Made by a program: the position numbers and the translations under genes. From contig NZ_VOSW01000038.1 in NCBI RefSeq assembly GCF_009690905.1, positions 22,946 to 86,945 on the forward strand: 64,000 nucleotides of DNA. The letters are read 5' to 3'. The notes beneath the pieces were generated by a model. The model made no database searches, was not told the origin of the DNA, and saw only the letters and a list, made by a program, of their open reading frames with translations. Positions 33,831 through 41,455 of this stretch are shown one piece after another (within the stretch, counting starts at the first letter, position 1; the number at the start of each line of letters is the position of its first letter). This DNA comes from Paraburkholderia madseniana (lineage in GTDB: Bacteria > Pseudomonadota > Gammaproteobacteria > Burkholderiales > Burkholderiaceae).

Positions 33831-35450
33831 TTACCAGCCAGCCGCGGCCCCGTCGCTGCGCGGGTCATAGCCTGCCTCCAGACATCCGTTGCCGTGCCGG
33901 ACGATTGCGCCGGCGTGGCCCATTGCTTCGTCGTATGGCAGCATCTGCTCGACGTCATGGCCGAGACGGCGCAGCGCATCGAACGTGTCGGCGGGAAACC
34001 GAGCTTCAAGCTTGAGTGATTCATTGGATCGCCCCCAAGTCCGGCCTAGCAGCCAGCGAGGCGCATCGATAGCGGCTTGCGGATTCCAGCCAAAGTGCGC
34101 GATCCGCGAAAACACGGCGCTTTGCGATTGCGGCTGGCCGTCGCCGCCCATGTTTCCGTACACCATCGTGCGTCCGTCATCGAAACGCGCGAGTGCCGGG
34201 TTCAGCGTGTGAAACGGCCGTCGCCCCGGCGTAAGCGGATTGCGCGCAGAGGGATCGAGCGAGAAGCTACAGCCGCGGTTTTGCCAGTTGATGCCCGAAT
34301 CTGCAAGCACGAGGCCGCTGCCGAACTCGTGATAAATGCTCTGGATGAAGCTGACGGCCACGCCATCGGCGTCGATCACGCCGAGCCATACTGTGTCGGC
34401 CGGTCCGAGACCGCGGCCCCACGGGGCCGCCGCCGACATCGAAATCTGCTCGGCCATCGCGTCGAGGACCGGCGGCGCGAGCAGCGCCTGCGGATCGATG
34501 TCCATGTAATCCGGGTCGGTGATGTGCTTGTCGCGGACGGCGAACGCGAGCTTGGTCGCCTCCACGCATGCGTGGACGTACTCGGGCCCGAGCGGATCCA
34601 TATCGTCGCGCAAGACACGGTCGAGCACACCGAGAATCTGCAGTGAGACAAGCCCTTGTGTAGGCGGCGGCATGTTGTAGATCGTGCCAAGCGAATGCGT
34701 GAGTGCCAGCGGCGTGCGCAGCCTTGCGCGATGCTGTTCGAGGTCGGCGAGCGACAATGGACTTTCGAGGGCACGCAGGTCGGCCGCGATGCTGCGTGCG
34801 AGATCGCCCCGGTAGAAGTCGTCGAGACCCGCGTGGGCGAGACGCTCGAGCGTCGCGGCGAGGCGTGGCTGCACAAAACGCTCGCCGACAGCCGGCACGC
34901 GCAGCGGGTTGTCGCCCGTCAGAAACGTCTCGGCGAATCCCGCGACCGATCCGAGTTCGTGCCGCTTGAGCGCGACGCATTCGGACTGGCTGCGCGTGAC
35001 CGGAATACCGCCTCCCGCGTAGGCGATCGCATCTTCCAGCAGGCGCGCGACCGGGAGCTTGCCACCGAGGGTGTCAGTGGACCAACGATGCGCCAACGCC
35101 CAACCGGACACGGTGCCGGCCACCGTATTCGCCGCCAGCGGTCCACGAAACGGGATCGATTGCAGGCCGCGTGCGCGATAGGCGTCGATCGTCGCCGCCG
35201 ATGCCGCCGCTCCACATGCCTCGATGCCGACGGGCTCTTCGCCCGGCCGCGAAATCAACCAGAAGCCGTCGCCGCCGATGCTGTTCATATGCGGATACAC
35301 CGCTGCGATGGTCGCCGCGGCGGCAATCATCGCCTCGATGGCATTGCCGCCGTCACGCAGGATCGCGAGCGCGCTTTGCGACGCCAGTGCATGGGGTGTG
35401 ACCGCCATCCCGCGGATGCCCCGCACAGGATTTAAAAATTCTGCTGACAT
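33831..35450 (-). CDS. Gamma-glutamyltransferase family protein
   Basis: A 539-residue Ntn-hydrolase. These are made as one chain and self-cleave before the nucleophile Thr, here Thr353 in GPADTVWLGVIDADG (classic form TTHYSVVD). Upstream are GMAVTPHALASQSALAILRD, NSIGGDGFWLI and PPPTQGLVSLQILGVLD; downstream are GSGINWQ-like LADSGINWQNRGCSFSLDP, LTPGRRPFHTLNPALA and GNMGGDGQPQSQSAVFSRIA. No signal peptide is visible, so it should be cytoplasmic, unlike E. coli Ggt. It may hydrolyse gamma-glutamyl amides or an acyl amide. GAGGAAAC precedes the ATG. Part of the leftward operon after the amidase. Confidence 0.88.
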   Translation of the reverse strand: MSAEFLNPVRGIRGMAVTPHALASQSALAILRDGGNAIEAMIAAAATIAAVYPHMNSIGGDGFWLISRPGEEPVGIEACGAAASAATIDAYRARGLQSIPFRGPLAANTVAGTVSGWALAHRWSTDTLGGKLPVARLLEDAIAYAGGGIPVTRSQSECVALKRHELGSVAGFAETFLTGDNPLRVPAVGERFVQPRLAATLERLAHAGLDDFYRGDLARSIAADLRALESPLSLADLEQHRARLRTPLALTHSLGTIYNMPPPTQGLVSLQILGVLDRVLRDDMDPLGPEYVHACVEATKLAFAVRDKHITDPDYMDIDPQALLAPPVLDAMAEQISMSAAAPWGRGLGPADTVWLGVIDADGVAVSFIQSIYHEFGSGLVLADSGINWQNRGCSFSLDPSARNPLTPGRRPFHTLNPALARFDDGRTMVYGNMGGDGQPQSQSAVFSRIAHFGWNPQAAIDAPRWLLGRTWGRSNESLKLEARFPADTFDALRRLGHDVEQMLPYDEAMGHAGAIVRHGNGCLEAGYDPRSDGAAAGW

Positions 35451-35544
35451 GTTTCCTCAAACAATCAATCGATCTTCGCTACCCGCTCAGCCGCTACGGG
35501 TTCGCATGATCACGTGATACTTCCTATACACAACGAAGCCGGCA

Positions 35545-36879
35545 TCAGCGGGAAGCAACTGCGATGTTCCAGCCGGTTCTCCCTTCCACCCACTCGGCAA
35601 GCGACAGCAACGTGGCATCGTGCTGACTCGCACCGACCAGTTGCACCCCAAGCGGCAACCCCTCCGGACCGAAGCCAACCGGTAACGTCACCGCCGGCAC
35701 GCCGAGGAAGGTCCAGGGCGTGCAGAACGCCGCATCGCCCGTATAGTCAAGCCCGCGGGGCGCCTCGCCCGATGCGGGCGCTACCAGCAGCGCGTCCAGT
35801 CCCGCTGATTCGGTGAGCCACTGGTCGAAGCGAACCGCCATCTGTACCTGCACAGCCTTCGCTTTCGCATATTCGGTCGCGCGCACAGCCCGGCCTTCCT
35901 CGACCAGAGCTGTGATCGGTGCGCTGACAAGATCCGGCGAACGGTCTACCAGTTCGCCGTGTGTCAATGCGGCTTCAACTGCGAGCAGGATTGAAGCATG
36001 CCGCGCAGCGTCGGCCAGTTCGGCAGGCAAGTCGGCAGCGACGATTTCCGCACCATCGGCACGCAAACGTAGGGCAAGTTGATTCAGCACATGCTGCTGC
36101 GCTTTGTCGATTGGTCCACCGATCTGCTCGCGCAACACGCCGATGCGTGGTGGCCGTTTTGCCGCATCGCCTGGGTCTTTCCTCTTGCGACTGTTATGCG
36201 AGGCATGTGGATCGTCCGCATCGCTCCCCGCCAGAATCGATAGCGCATGAACGGCATCAGCGACATTGGTGGTGAAAACGCCAAGGTGATCGAGCGACCC
36301 TGACAACGGCAACACGCCGGTCCGCGCAATCGTGCCGTAACTCGGCTTTGCCCCGACCACACCGCAATACGCGGCGGGACGGATGACGGATCCGAACGTC
36401 TGTGTGCCGAGCGCGAGCGGCACGATGCCTGCCGCAACGGCGGCAGCCGAGCCGCTCGACGAGCCGCCAGGCGTGTGATCGCTATTCCACGGGTTGGTCG
36501 TAGCGCCAGGCTGACGCCAGGCGAACTCGGTGGTGACCGTTTTACCGAGTACCGTGGCACCGGCTTCGCGCAAACGGGCGACCACCCATGCGTCCTTGTC
36601 GGGCCTGCGCCCTTCGTAGGCCGGCGATCCGTACGCGGTGGGCATATCGGCCGTATCGATCAGGTCTTTTATGCCGACAGGGACGCCCGCGAGCGGCGCG
36701 TGGGGAGAGGCGCGATTGACTATCGGCGCCGCCGGCAGATGGATGAAAGCTTGCAACTCAGGCTGCAGTCGTTGCGCCGCATCAAATGCCTGTTGCACAG
36801 TCTGATCGATGGTGCGCGTTCCCGCGCGAATCGCGTCACGGATTTCGCGGATGGTGGGGGAGGGGGAAGAATGGCTCAT
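35545..36879 (-). CDS. Amidase-signature family hydrolase
   Basis: A 444-residue amidase. The Ser-cisSer-Lys triad is visible: Lys71 (VPVGIKDLIDT), cis-Ser within GGSSSGSAAAVAAG (140-142) and nucleophile Ser164 (GTQTFGSVIRPAAYCG). The spacing is normal. Its ATG overlaps the stop of the upstream substrate-binding protein gene (ATGA), so translation is probably coupled to uptake. It would release ammonia or an amine from an imported amide. The substrate is unknown. Length is slightly short for the family but includes all motifs. Confidence 0.9.
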   Translation of the reverse strand: MSHSSPSPTIREIRDAIRAGTRTIDQTVQQAFDAAQRLQPELQAFIHLPAAPIVNRASPHAPLAGVPVGIKDLIDTADMPTAYGSPAYEGRRPDKDAWVVARLREAGATVLGKTVTTEFAWRQPGATTNPWNSDHTPGGSSSGSAAAVAAGIVPLALGTQTFGSVIRPAAYCGVVGAKPSYGTIARTGVLPLSGSLDHLGVFTTNVADAVHALSILAGSDADDPHASHNSRKRKDPGDAAKRPPRIGVLREQIGGPIDKAQQHVLNQLALRLRADGAEIVAADLPAELADAARHASILLAVEAALTHGELVDRSPDLVSAPITALVEEGRAVRATEYAKAKAVQVQMAVRFDQWLTESAGLDALLVAPASGEAPRGLDYTGDAAFCTPWTFLGVPAVTLPVGFGPEGLPLGVQLVGASQHDATLLSLAEWVEGRTGWNIAVASR

Positions 36880-37856
36880 TTCGCGGCTAGTGCTTGATGA
36901 ATGTAGTTCTGCACGATGAAGGTGCTGTAATTCGGCTGCTGCTTCAAATTACCGAGTGAGATCTGCGTATCCATTGCAACCGTCAGCGCCTGCGGGGTGA
37001 TGTCGACGTTCCTGGGATACACGCCTTCGTTCAGCATGCGTTTTACCGCAGCGTTCACGATCTCCGGATCAAGGCCTGGAAACTCGCGGCGGGCGATCGC
37101 CAGGGTTTCCGTGGGATTGGTCTGCATGAAGACGAGTGCCTGCTCCATACCTTTCACGAACCGTGCCGCCACATCGGGGTCCACGCTCCTTTTCGCCGAG
37201 ATCGATGAGAATGCGTATTCGCCATATAATTTCGGAAAGCCGAGCACTACCTTCATGCCTCTGGCAACGGCCTGATCAAGGCCGGGTTCATACATCACCG
37301 CAACCTTGGACTGGCCTGCAACCAGTGGGCCGATCTCGGAGCCGAGCGGTACCTGGGTTAGTTTCACGTCGGCTGGCGACATGCCGTTCTCTTTTAGCAA
37401 CTTGAAGAACAGCGACGTGCTGGTAGTCGGCATCTGACCCGACACGACCGTCTGGCCCTTCACGTCCTTGATGCCGGTGAATTTGCTGTCCGGCGAGGTG
37501 ACGATCCACACCGCCGCACCGTTCACAACGTTGGCGATCACATCGACATCCGCGCCTTTTTCGGCGGCGACCGCGGTCCATTCGGGACCATGCAGCGAGA
37601 AGTCCGCACTTCCCGACAACACGGCCGACAATGCCGCGCTCGGACTGCCCGCGGTCTGCTTTGTCACCTCTAGCCCCTCCTTGGTAAAGAAGCCGCCGTC
37701 GATAGCGACGTAGAGCGGCAGATATAGCATCGACTGAAAAGCCTGCGAAATAACAGCTTTTTTGTCGGCGGCCAAGGCGGGCGTTGCGATGCTAACGGCA
37801 GAAACAGCGACTGCTGTTGTCAGTGCAGCCAGCATTCTTTTTGCAATGAGTGCCAT
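36876..37856 (-). CDS. ABC transporter substrate-binding protein (NMT1/SsuA/TauA type)
   Basis: A 326-residue periplasmic binding protein with a signal peptide (MALIAKRMLAALTTAVAVSA, cleavage after ALA). The mature part has FQSMLYLPLYVAIDGGFFTK, then SAVLSGSADFSLHGPEW and GSEIGPLVAGQSKVAVMYEP, as in binding proteins for taurine, alkanesulfonates, thiamine precursors and nitrogenous heterocycles. The start at 37856 fits the signal peptide; a longer frame reaches 37898. It pairs with the permease and ATPase upstream. Lying directly before an amidase suggests an amide or nitrogen compound as ligand. Confidence 0.9.
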   Translation of the reverse strand: MALIAKRMLAALTTAVAVSAVSIATPALAADKKAVISQAFQSMLYLPLYVAIDGGFFTKEGLEVTKQTAGSPSAALSAVLSGSADFSLHGPEWTAVAAEKGADVDVIANVVNGAAVWIVTSPDSKFTGIKDVKGQTVVSGQMPTTSTSLFFKLLKENGMSPADVKLTQVPLGSEIGPLVAGQSKVAVMYEPGLDQAVARGMKVVLGFPKLYGEYAFSSISAKRSVDPDVAARFVKGMEQALVFMQTNPTETLAIARREFPGLDPEIVNAAVKRMLNEGVYPRNVDITPQALTVAMDTQISLGNLKQQPNYSTFIVQNYIHQALAAK

Positions 37857-37925
37857 CTTCAGGTCCAGAGAAAGGTTAGATTGACGGGCGAAAAGCAAAC
37901 AATTCGACCTCGAGTGGCAACGGCG

Positions 37926-38780
37926 TCAAACCCGTAGCGTCGGTGCATTCGATACCTGCCGCCACGGCAGCAGCTTGCGTTCGACCAGGTCGATCAGGAA
38001 ATACAACACGAAGCCAATCGCCATCAGCACGAAGAGGCCGGCCCACACGGTGTTCAGGTCGTAAAGACTTGAGGCGGTAAAGATCATGTGGCCAAGCCCT
38101 TTCTCCGACGAAATGAATTCGCCCACCACTGCGCCTACCAGACCAAAGCCGATGTTGATGCGGAATGTCGAGATCACATATGGCAGCGTGAACGGAATAA
38201 CGACTTTCAGGAACACATCGTTTTTGTTCGCGCCAAGCGTGACGAGGAGTGCCTGAAGATCAGGATCGGCCTCTTTCGCTGCCTCGTAAGCGGCTATCAG
38301 CGCGACGATCGCAGTGAGCGAAATCGCCAGCGCGACTTTCGAAACGAGCCCGGTGCCGAACCAGAGAATCACAATCGGGGCGAAAGCGATCTTCGGGACG
38401 CTGTTGATCGCGACGATAAACGGCTCGATCAGTCGCGCCACGAACGGCGAATACCACAGCGCGAGGCCGCAGACCGAGCCGACCGCCGTGCCGAACAGAA
38501 AGCCGAGCATGGCTTCGAACATGGTGTAGCCGATATCGACGAAAAGGTCGCCTGATTCGGCGGAGCGAGCCAGGGCGTCGTAGATTTTTGTCGGCGAGCC
38601 GACCAGGAAGTTCGATACCCAGCCAAGCCGCGCAGCGCCTTCCCATATCGCAAAGAATGCAATCACCGCGACGAGCTGCAGGGCTGTGCGCCCCCATCCG
38701 GTATTCAGCGCGGGGCCTGAACGCGTCTGGCTGCGTGTCGCGGAGACTTTCGCGTTATTGACGGATGCGGAATGGTTCAT
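37926..38780 (-). CDS. ABC transporter permease (SsuC/TauC family)
   Basis: A 284-residue inner-membrane permease with about six hydrophobic helices and the EAA-type loop AYEAAKEADPDLQALLVTLG that contacts the ATPase. Typical family text is SVPKIAFAPIVILWFGTGLV and GFGLVGAVVGEFISSEKGLG. The ATG overlaps the TGA of the ATPase gene (ATGA), supporting translational coupling. About 35 residues before the first helix are polar, slightly long for the family. Works with the neighbouring binding protein and ATPase. Confidence 0.92.
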   Translation of the reverse strand: MNHSASVNNAKVSATRSQTRSGPALNTGWGRTALQLVAVIAFFAIWEGAARLGWVSNFLVGSPTKIYDALARSAESGDLFVDIGYTMFEAMLGFLFGTAVGSVCGLALWYSPFVARLIEPFIVAINSVPKIAFAPIVILWFGTGLVSKVALAISLTAIVALIAAYEAAKEADPDLQALLVTLGANKNDVFLKVVIPFTLPYVISTFRINIGFGLVGAVVGEFISSEKGLGHMIFTASSLYDLNTVWAGLFVLMAIGFVLYFLIDLVERKLLPWRQVSNAPTLRV

Positions 38781-39553
38781 GCCGCCTTTACCTCGGTCTG
38801 AATATCGAGTTCCGCGCACAGCGCGTGAAAGTAGCCGGGAAAGTTCGAATCGCTGCGCGCACCGATCGGCGTGCGCGCGCCGATCTCGATGTCATAGACC
38901 TTTTTGACTTGCGAAGGCCGGCCGCCTAGCACCACCACACGCTTGGACAACGCGACTGCTTCGTCGATGTCGTGTGTGACCAGCACGACCGTTTTGTGGA
39001 ACGTCTCGACCGCTTCCATCAGCACGCCTTCCAGATACAACCGGGTCTGATAGTCGAGCGCTGAAAACGGCTCATCGAGCAGGATGATGTCGGGGTCGTT
39101 GATCAAGGTGCGGATCAGTGCGACGCGCTGGCGCATGCCACCGGACAGCATGCGGGGATAGGCGTTCTCGAAACCCGCAAGGCCGTAGGTGTTCAGGTAT
39201 TCCATCGCCATTTCGCGCGCTTGCGCAACCGGCATGCGGGACAACTCGGGCCCAATCAGGACGTTCTGCAATACGGTGCGCCACGGCAACAGCAGGTCAC
39301 GCTGCATCATGTAGCCGACTTTTCCGCGCAAGCCGGTGACCGCCTGCCCTCGATAGACGATCTCGCCGCTGTCGGGTTCCAGGAGGCCGGCGATTACGTT
39401 GAACACGGTCGTCTTCCCGCAGCCCGACGGGCCGATGATGCTGACGAAATCTCGTTCGTTGATGTCGAACGACAATCCACCCAGCACATCGACCGAGCCC
39501 TGCTTACTGGAAAAGGATTTTCGAATGTTTCGCAACGCTAGTTGTACTGACAT
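38777..39553 (-). CDS. ABC transporter ATP-binding protein (SsuB/TauB type)
   Basis: A 258-residue nucleotide-binding subunit: Walker A GPSGCGKTT, Q-loop YMMQRD, signature LSGGMRQR, Walker B IILLDEPFSALD and switch His in VLVTHDIDEAV. First gene of the leftward six-gene operon (ATPase, permease, binding protein, amidase, gamma-glutamyltransferase, MFS). GAGGATCAGC precedes the ATG. About 190 bases upstream lies a sigma-54-type promoter at 39744-39758, pointing toward this gene. Confidence 0.94.
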   Translation of the reverse strand: MSVQLALRNIRKSFSSKQGSVDVLGGLSFDINERDFVSIIGPSGCGKTTVFNVIAGLLEPDSGEIVYRGQAVTGLRGKVGYMMQRDLLLPWRTVLQNVLIGPELSRMPVAQAREMAMEYLNTYGLAGFENAYPRMLSGGMRQRVALIRTLINDPDIILLDEPFSALDYQTRLYLEGVLMEAVETFHKTVVLVTHDIDEAVALSKRVVVLGGRPSQVKKVYDIEIGARTPIGARSDSNFPGYFHALCAELDIQTEVKAA

Positions 39554-39743
39554 GCTGATCCTCGTGCTGAACTTGAATCACTTCGCGCTTCGCTTGCGTG
39601 CCCGCTCCGCGCAGAGTCGGTACACGGTTGGTTGACGGTTGTGAAGTGTCTGACTGGGGAGCACTTAATTGCTGTTTTCGTCGGTTGTCGGCGGAATATA
39701 GGTGCAAAACGCAACAATTGAAATATCCATATTGATTCGATTC

Positions 39744-39758
39744 GCACAAAGCGTGCCA
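39744..39758 (-). promoter_or_regulatory. Sigma-54-type promoter (leftward operon)
   Basis: On the minus strand TGGCACGCTTTGTGC has the complete -24 element TGGCACG and a GTGC -12 element. GG and GC are separated by exactly 10 bases, the spacing that sigma-54 requires. Predicted transcription start is about 12 bases downstream, near 39732, leading to the ABC ATPase gene at 39553. Confidence 0.65.
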
Positions 39759-39812
39759 TCGTGCGAGAGCCCCATATACAAGTGCGAAGTGGGTATTTTC
39801 AAGTGGAGGTGA

Positions 39813-39839
39813 GCACACTGCCATGTTCGGAAAGTGTGC
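39813..39839. promoter_or_regulatory. Upstream activator-like inverted repeat (leftward operon)
   Basis: GCACA-N17-TGTGC, 55 bases upstream of the -24 element. The same arms with the same 17-base spacing occur at 41178-41204 before the rightward sigma-54 promoter, including a shared GCAGTGTGC on the promoter-proximal side. This is where an enhancer-binding activator would be expected. Confidence 0.5.
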
Positions 39840-40013
39840 AAATGCGCGCAAGGAAGGTGCATCAGGCACAACTAGATCGGCGACGCACCGCCTCAGGGCG
39901 AAACGCGAACGGTCGACGGCGAAAGACCATTGCAAGAAATTCGGGATTGTGAATCGGTGCGAGAGCCGCCTCCAGAATTGAGGCGCCGTACCAACGCGGT
40001 TACATCAGAACGT

Positions 40014-41021
40014 CTAGTCGGTATCGTCGACACGCTTCCAGAATTCGAACGCGGTGGCGCATGCGTTGCGCGGCGCGCCCGTGGCGAGCAGCAGCCAGAG
40101 AAGCAGGCGCGCCTTGCGTGGCCCGAGCCACCCGGAAAACAACGCACCGCGGCGGGCCAGGTCGATTTCGGAACCAGAAAAGCCATAAGTACGCGCTGCC
40201 GTCGATCCCGATCCCGTGCGGCTGGAGACGACGATCGGCAGTCGCGGCACCAACGCCTCGATGCGCTGTGCTTCGTCATCCGAAACATGACCTGCACCGT
40301 AGGCCGCGATGACGATCCCGTGATATCCCGCGTGGGCGACCGCGTCGAGCATCTCACCCGTCTCGCCCAGACATGTTTCCACGAGTGCCACTCGAACCGA
40401 CAGGTCGGGCTTTGTAAAGCGCTGCGAATAGCGCCTGGACGGTGGACGGAAATATTGGGGCAGACCCTCGAGCACCATGCCCGCCGGCCCCACGACCGGT
40501 GACTCGAAAGTTTCGACGGACATCGAGTTCGCTTTGCGCACCCAGCGCGCCTCGTGGATCGTGTTGTTCATGACTACGGCTACACCGCGCCCGCGACTGG
40601 CGCCGTACGCTGCGCAGGCCACTGCGGCAAGAATGTTGGCGGGCCCATCCGCCCCCGCGGCCAGCGGCGTGCGCATCGCGCCTGTGACCACCAGCGGCTG
40701 CGGATGCGTCCACAGAAGATCGAGCAGGAAGGCGGTTTCCTCAAGCGTGTCGGTCCCCTGGGTCAGCACGATCCCGGCGGCGCCGGCAGCCACCATGCAC
40801 TCTGCCCACACCAGACTGTCCAGCACATGCGCAAAGTTCAGCGAAGGGCTGGGTAACTGCAAAAGCGTCTCGGCGTGAATCTGCGCGATATCAGCCAGAC
40901 CTGGGACCGCAGTCACCAATTGTTGAGCGGAAAGACGTGGCAACGCGCCAGCGTCGGCATTGTCGGCGGTCATGCATATCGTGCCGCCTAATGCACCGAC
41001 AGCGATCCTCGGATAGTTCAT
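40014..41021 (-). CDS. Asparaginase
   Basis: A 335-residue asparaginase/glutaminase-family enzyme that hydrolyses L-asparagine (or a related amide) to the acid and ammonia. The first catalytic Thr is in GALGGTICM (Thr14) and the second in VLTQGTDTLEE; the rest follows the bacterial type, with LVVTGAMRTPLAAGADGPAN and GIVIAAYGAGHVS. No signal peptide, so cytoplasmic. AAGGA precedes the start. It stands alone on the minus strand between the leftward and rightward amide operons and is divergent from the rightward one. Its own promoter is not clear; a sigma-54-like site with wrong spacing was rejected. Confidence 0.88.
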   Translation of the reverse strand: MNYPRIAVGALGGTICMTADNADAGALPRLSAQQLVTAVPGLADIAQIHAETLLQLPSPSLNFAHVLDSLVWAECMVAAGAAGIVLTQGTDTLEETAFLLDLLWTHPQPLVVTGAMRTPLAAGADGPANILAAVACAAYGASRGRGVAVVMNNTIHEARWVRKANSMSVETFESPVVGPAGMVLEGLPQYFRPPSRRYSQRFTKPDLSVRVALVETCLGETGEMLDAVAHAGYHGIVIAAYGAGHVSDDEAQRIEALVPRLPIVVSSRTGSGSTAARTYGFSGSEIDLARRGALFSGWLGPRKARLLLWLLLATGAPRNACATAFEFWKRVDDTD

Positions 41022-41177
41022 TGACGCGTTCCTTTCGAGTGCGTTGAAAATATCGGCTTAAACCGTACCTCAAATAGCCTGCAAAAACTCGCCACCGGCG
41101 AGGAGCACCGTTGTCGCGCCCGGAATCGGTGCGACAGCGATCTTGCACTGCGCGATGCACCGTGCTCGCGCGCACTT

Positions 41178-41222
41178 GCACAAGTCCCGCGCATTGCAGT
41201 GTGCTCTTGCCGCTCGGGCAAG
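41178..41222. promoter_or_regulatory. Upstream activator-like inverted repeats (rightward operon)
   Basis: Two dyads: GCACA-N17-TGTGC at 41178-41204 and CTTGCC-N5-GGCAAG at 41206-41222. The first matches the site before the leftward operon in arms and spacing and lies 57 bases before the -24 element; the second is partly conserved at 53195-53210. Confidence 0.5.
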
Positions 41223-41260
41223 TGCCCGACTTGCCGATACCTACTGGATTTGCCGCGCGA

Positions 41261-41275
41261 TGGCATGCTTCGTGC
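41261..41275 (+). promoter_or_regulatory. Sigma-54-type promoter (rightward operon)
   Basis: TGGCATGCTTCGTGC keeps GG and GC at the required 10-base separation and 6 of 7 bases of the -24 element. Predicted start is near 41287. It reads into the marR relic and then the peptide-binding protein gene at 41456. Confidence 0.6.
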
Positions 41276-41343
41276 CTATAAATGCGTAAATTTCAATTGT
41301 TGCAAGTTGCAATTAATGTAGCACGGTTGAATCGGAGATCAAC

Positions 41344-41397
41344 CTGTCGCAGGCGCCATATCCGGGGTTGGAGCATCTGAACGAGCACGGCCGCTAA
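41344..41397 (+). pseudogene. Relic of the start of a MarR-family gene
   Basis: The frame LSQAPYPGLEHLNEHGR ends at a stop. The intact MarR at 53331 begins MSKAPYPRLEHLNFRLD, so this is the same beginning with the ATG changed to CTG and the gene cut after 13 codons. The GGAGATCAAC before it corresponds to the intact Shine-Dalgarno GGGAGAACAAC. It now forms part of the leader of the peptide transporter operon. Confidence 0.75.
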
Positions 41398-41455
41398 TCC
41401 GACGCACGCGTGCAGCCGGAATCATTTTGTGTCATTTCTTCTTATGAGGTGCAGC

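Larger units (their letters stand above)
39554..40013. other. Regulatory intergenic region upstream of the leftward ABC/amidase operon
   Basis: No gene is credible in these 460 bases. It holds a sigma-54-type promoter (39744-39758), an upstream inverted repeat (39813-39839) and GCAACAATTGAAAT (39711-39724), whose reverse complement ATTTCAATTGTTGC recurs at 41290-41303 before the rightward operon. The leader to the first gene is about 180 bases. Confidence 0.55.
41165..41397 (+). repeat. Dead copy of the marR promoter and start (direct repeat of 53140-53372)
   Basis: Upstream inverted repeat, sigma-54-type promoter, leader and the first codons of the MarR gene at 53331 are repeated here in the same orientation, with many substitutions. 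Shared blocks include GCGCATTGC, GTAAA plus TTT-rich leader, GGCGCC(A/G)TATCC and TTGGAGCAT. The two copies bracket the 12-kb rightward operon. Confidence 0.65.

Noticed and set aside
41081..41094. Sigma-54-like site TGGCGAGTTTTTGC on the minus strand upstream of the asparaginase gene
   Set aside because: GG and GC are only 9 bases apart; sigma-54 needs 10, so it was not called although the position before asparaginase is suggestive.
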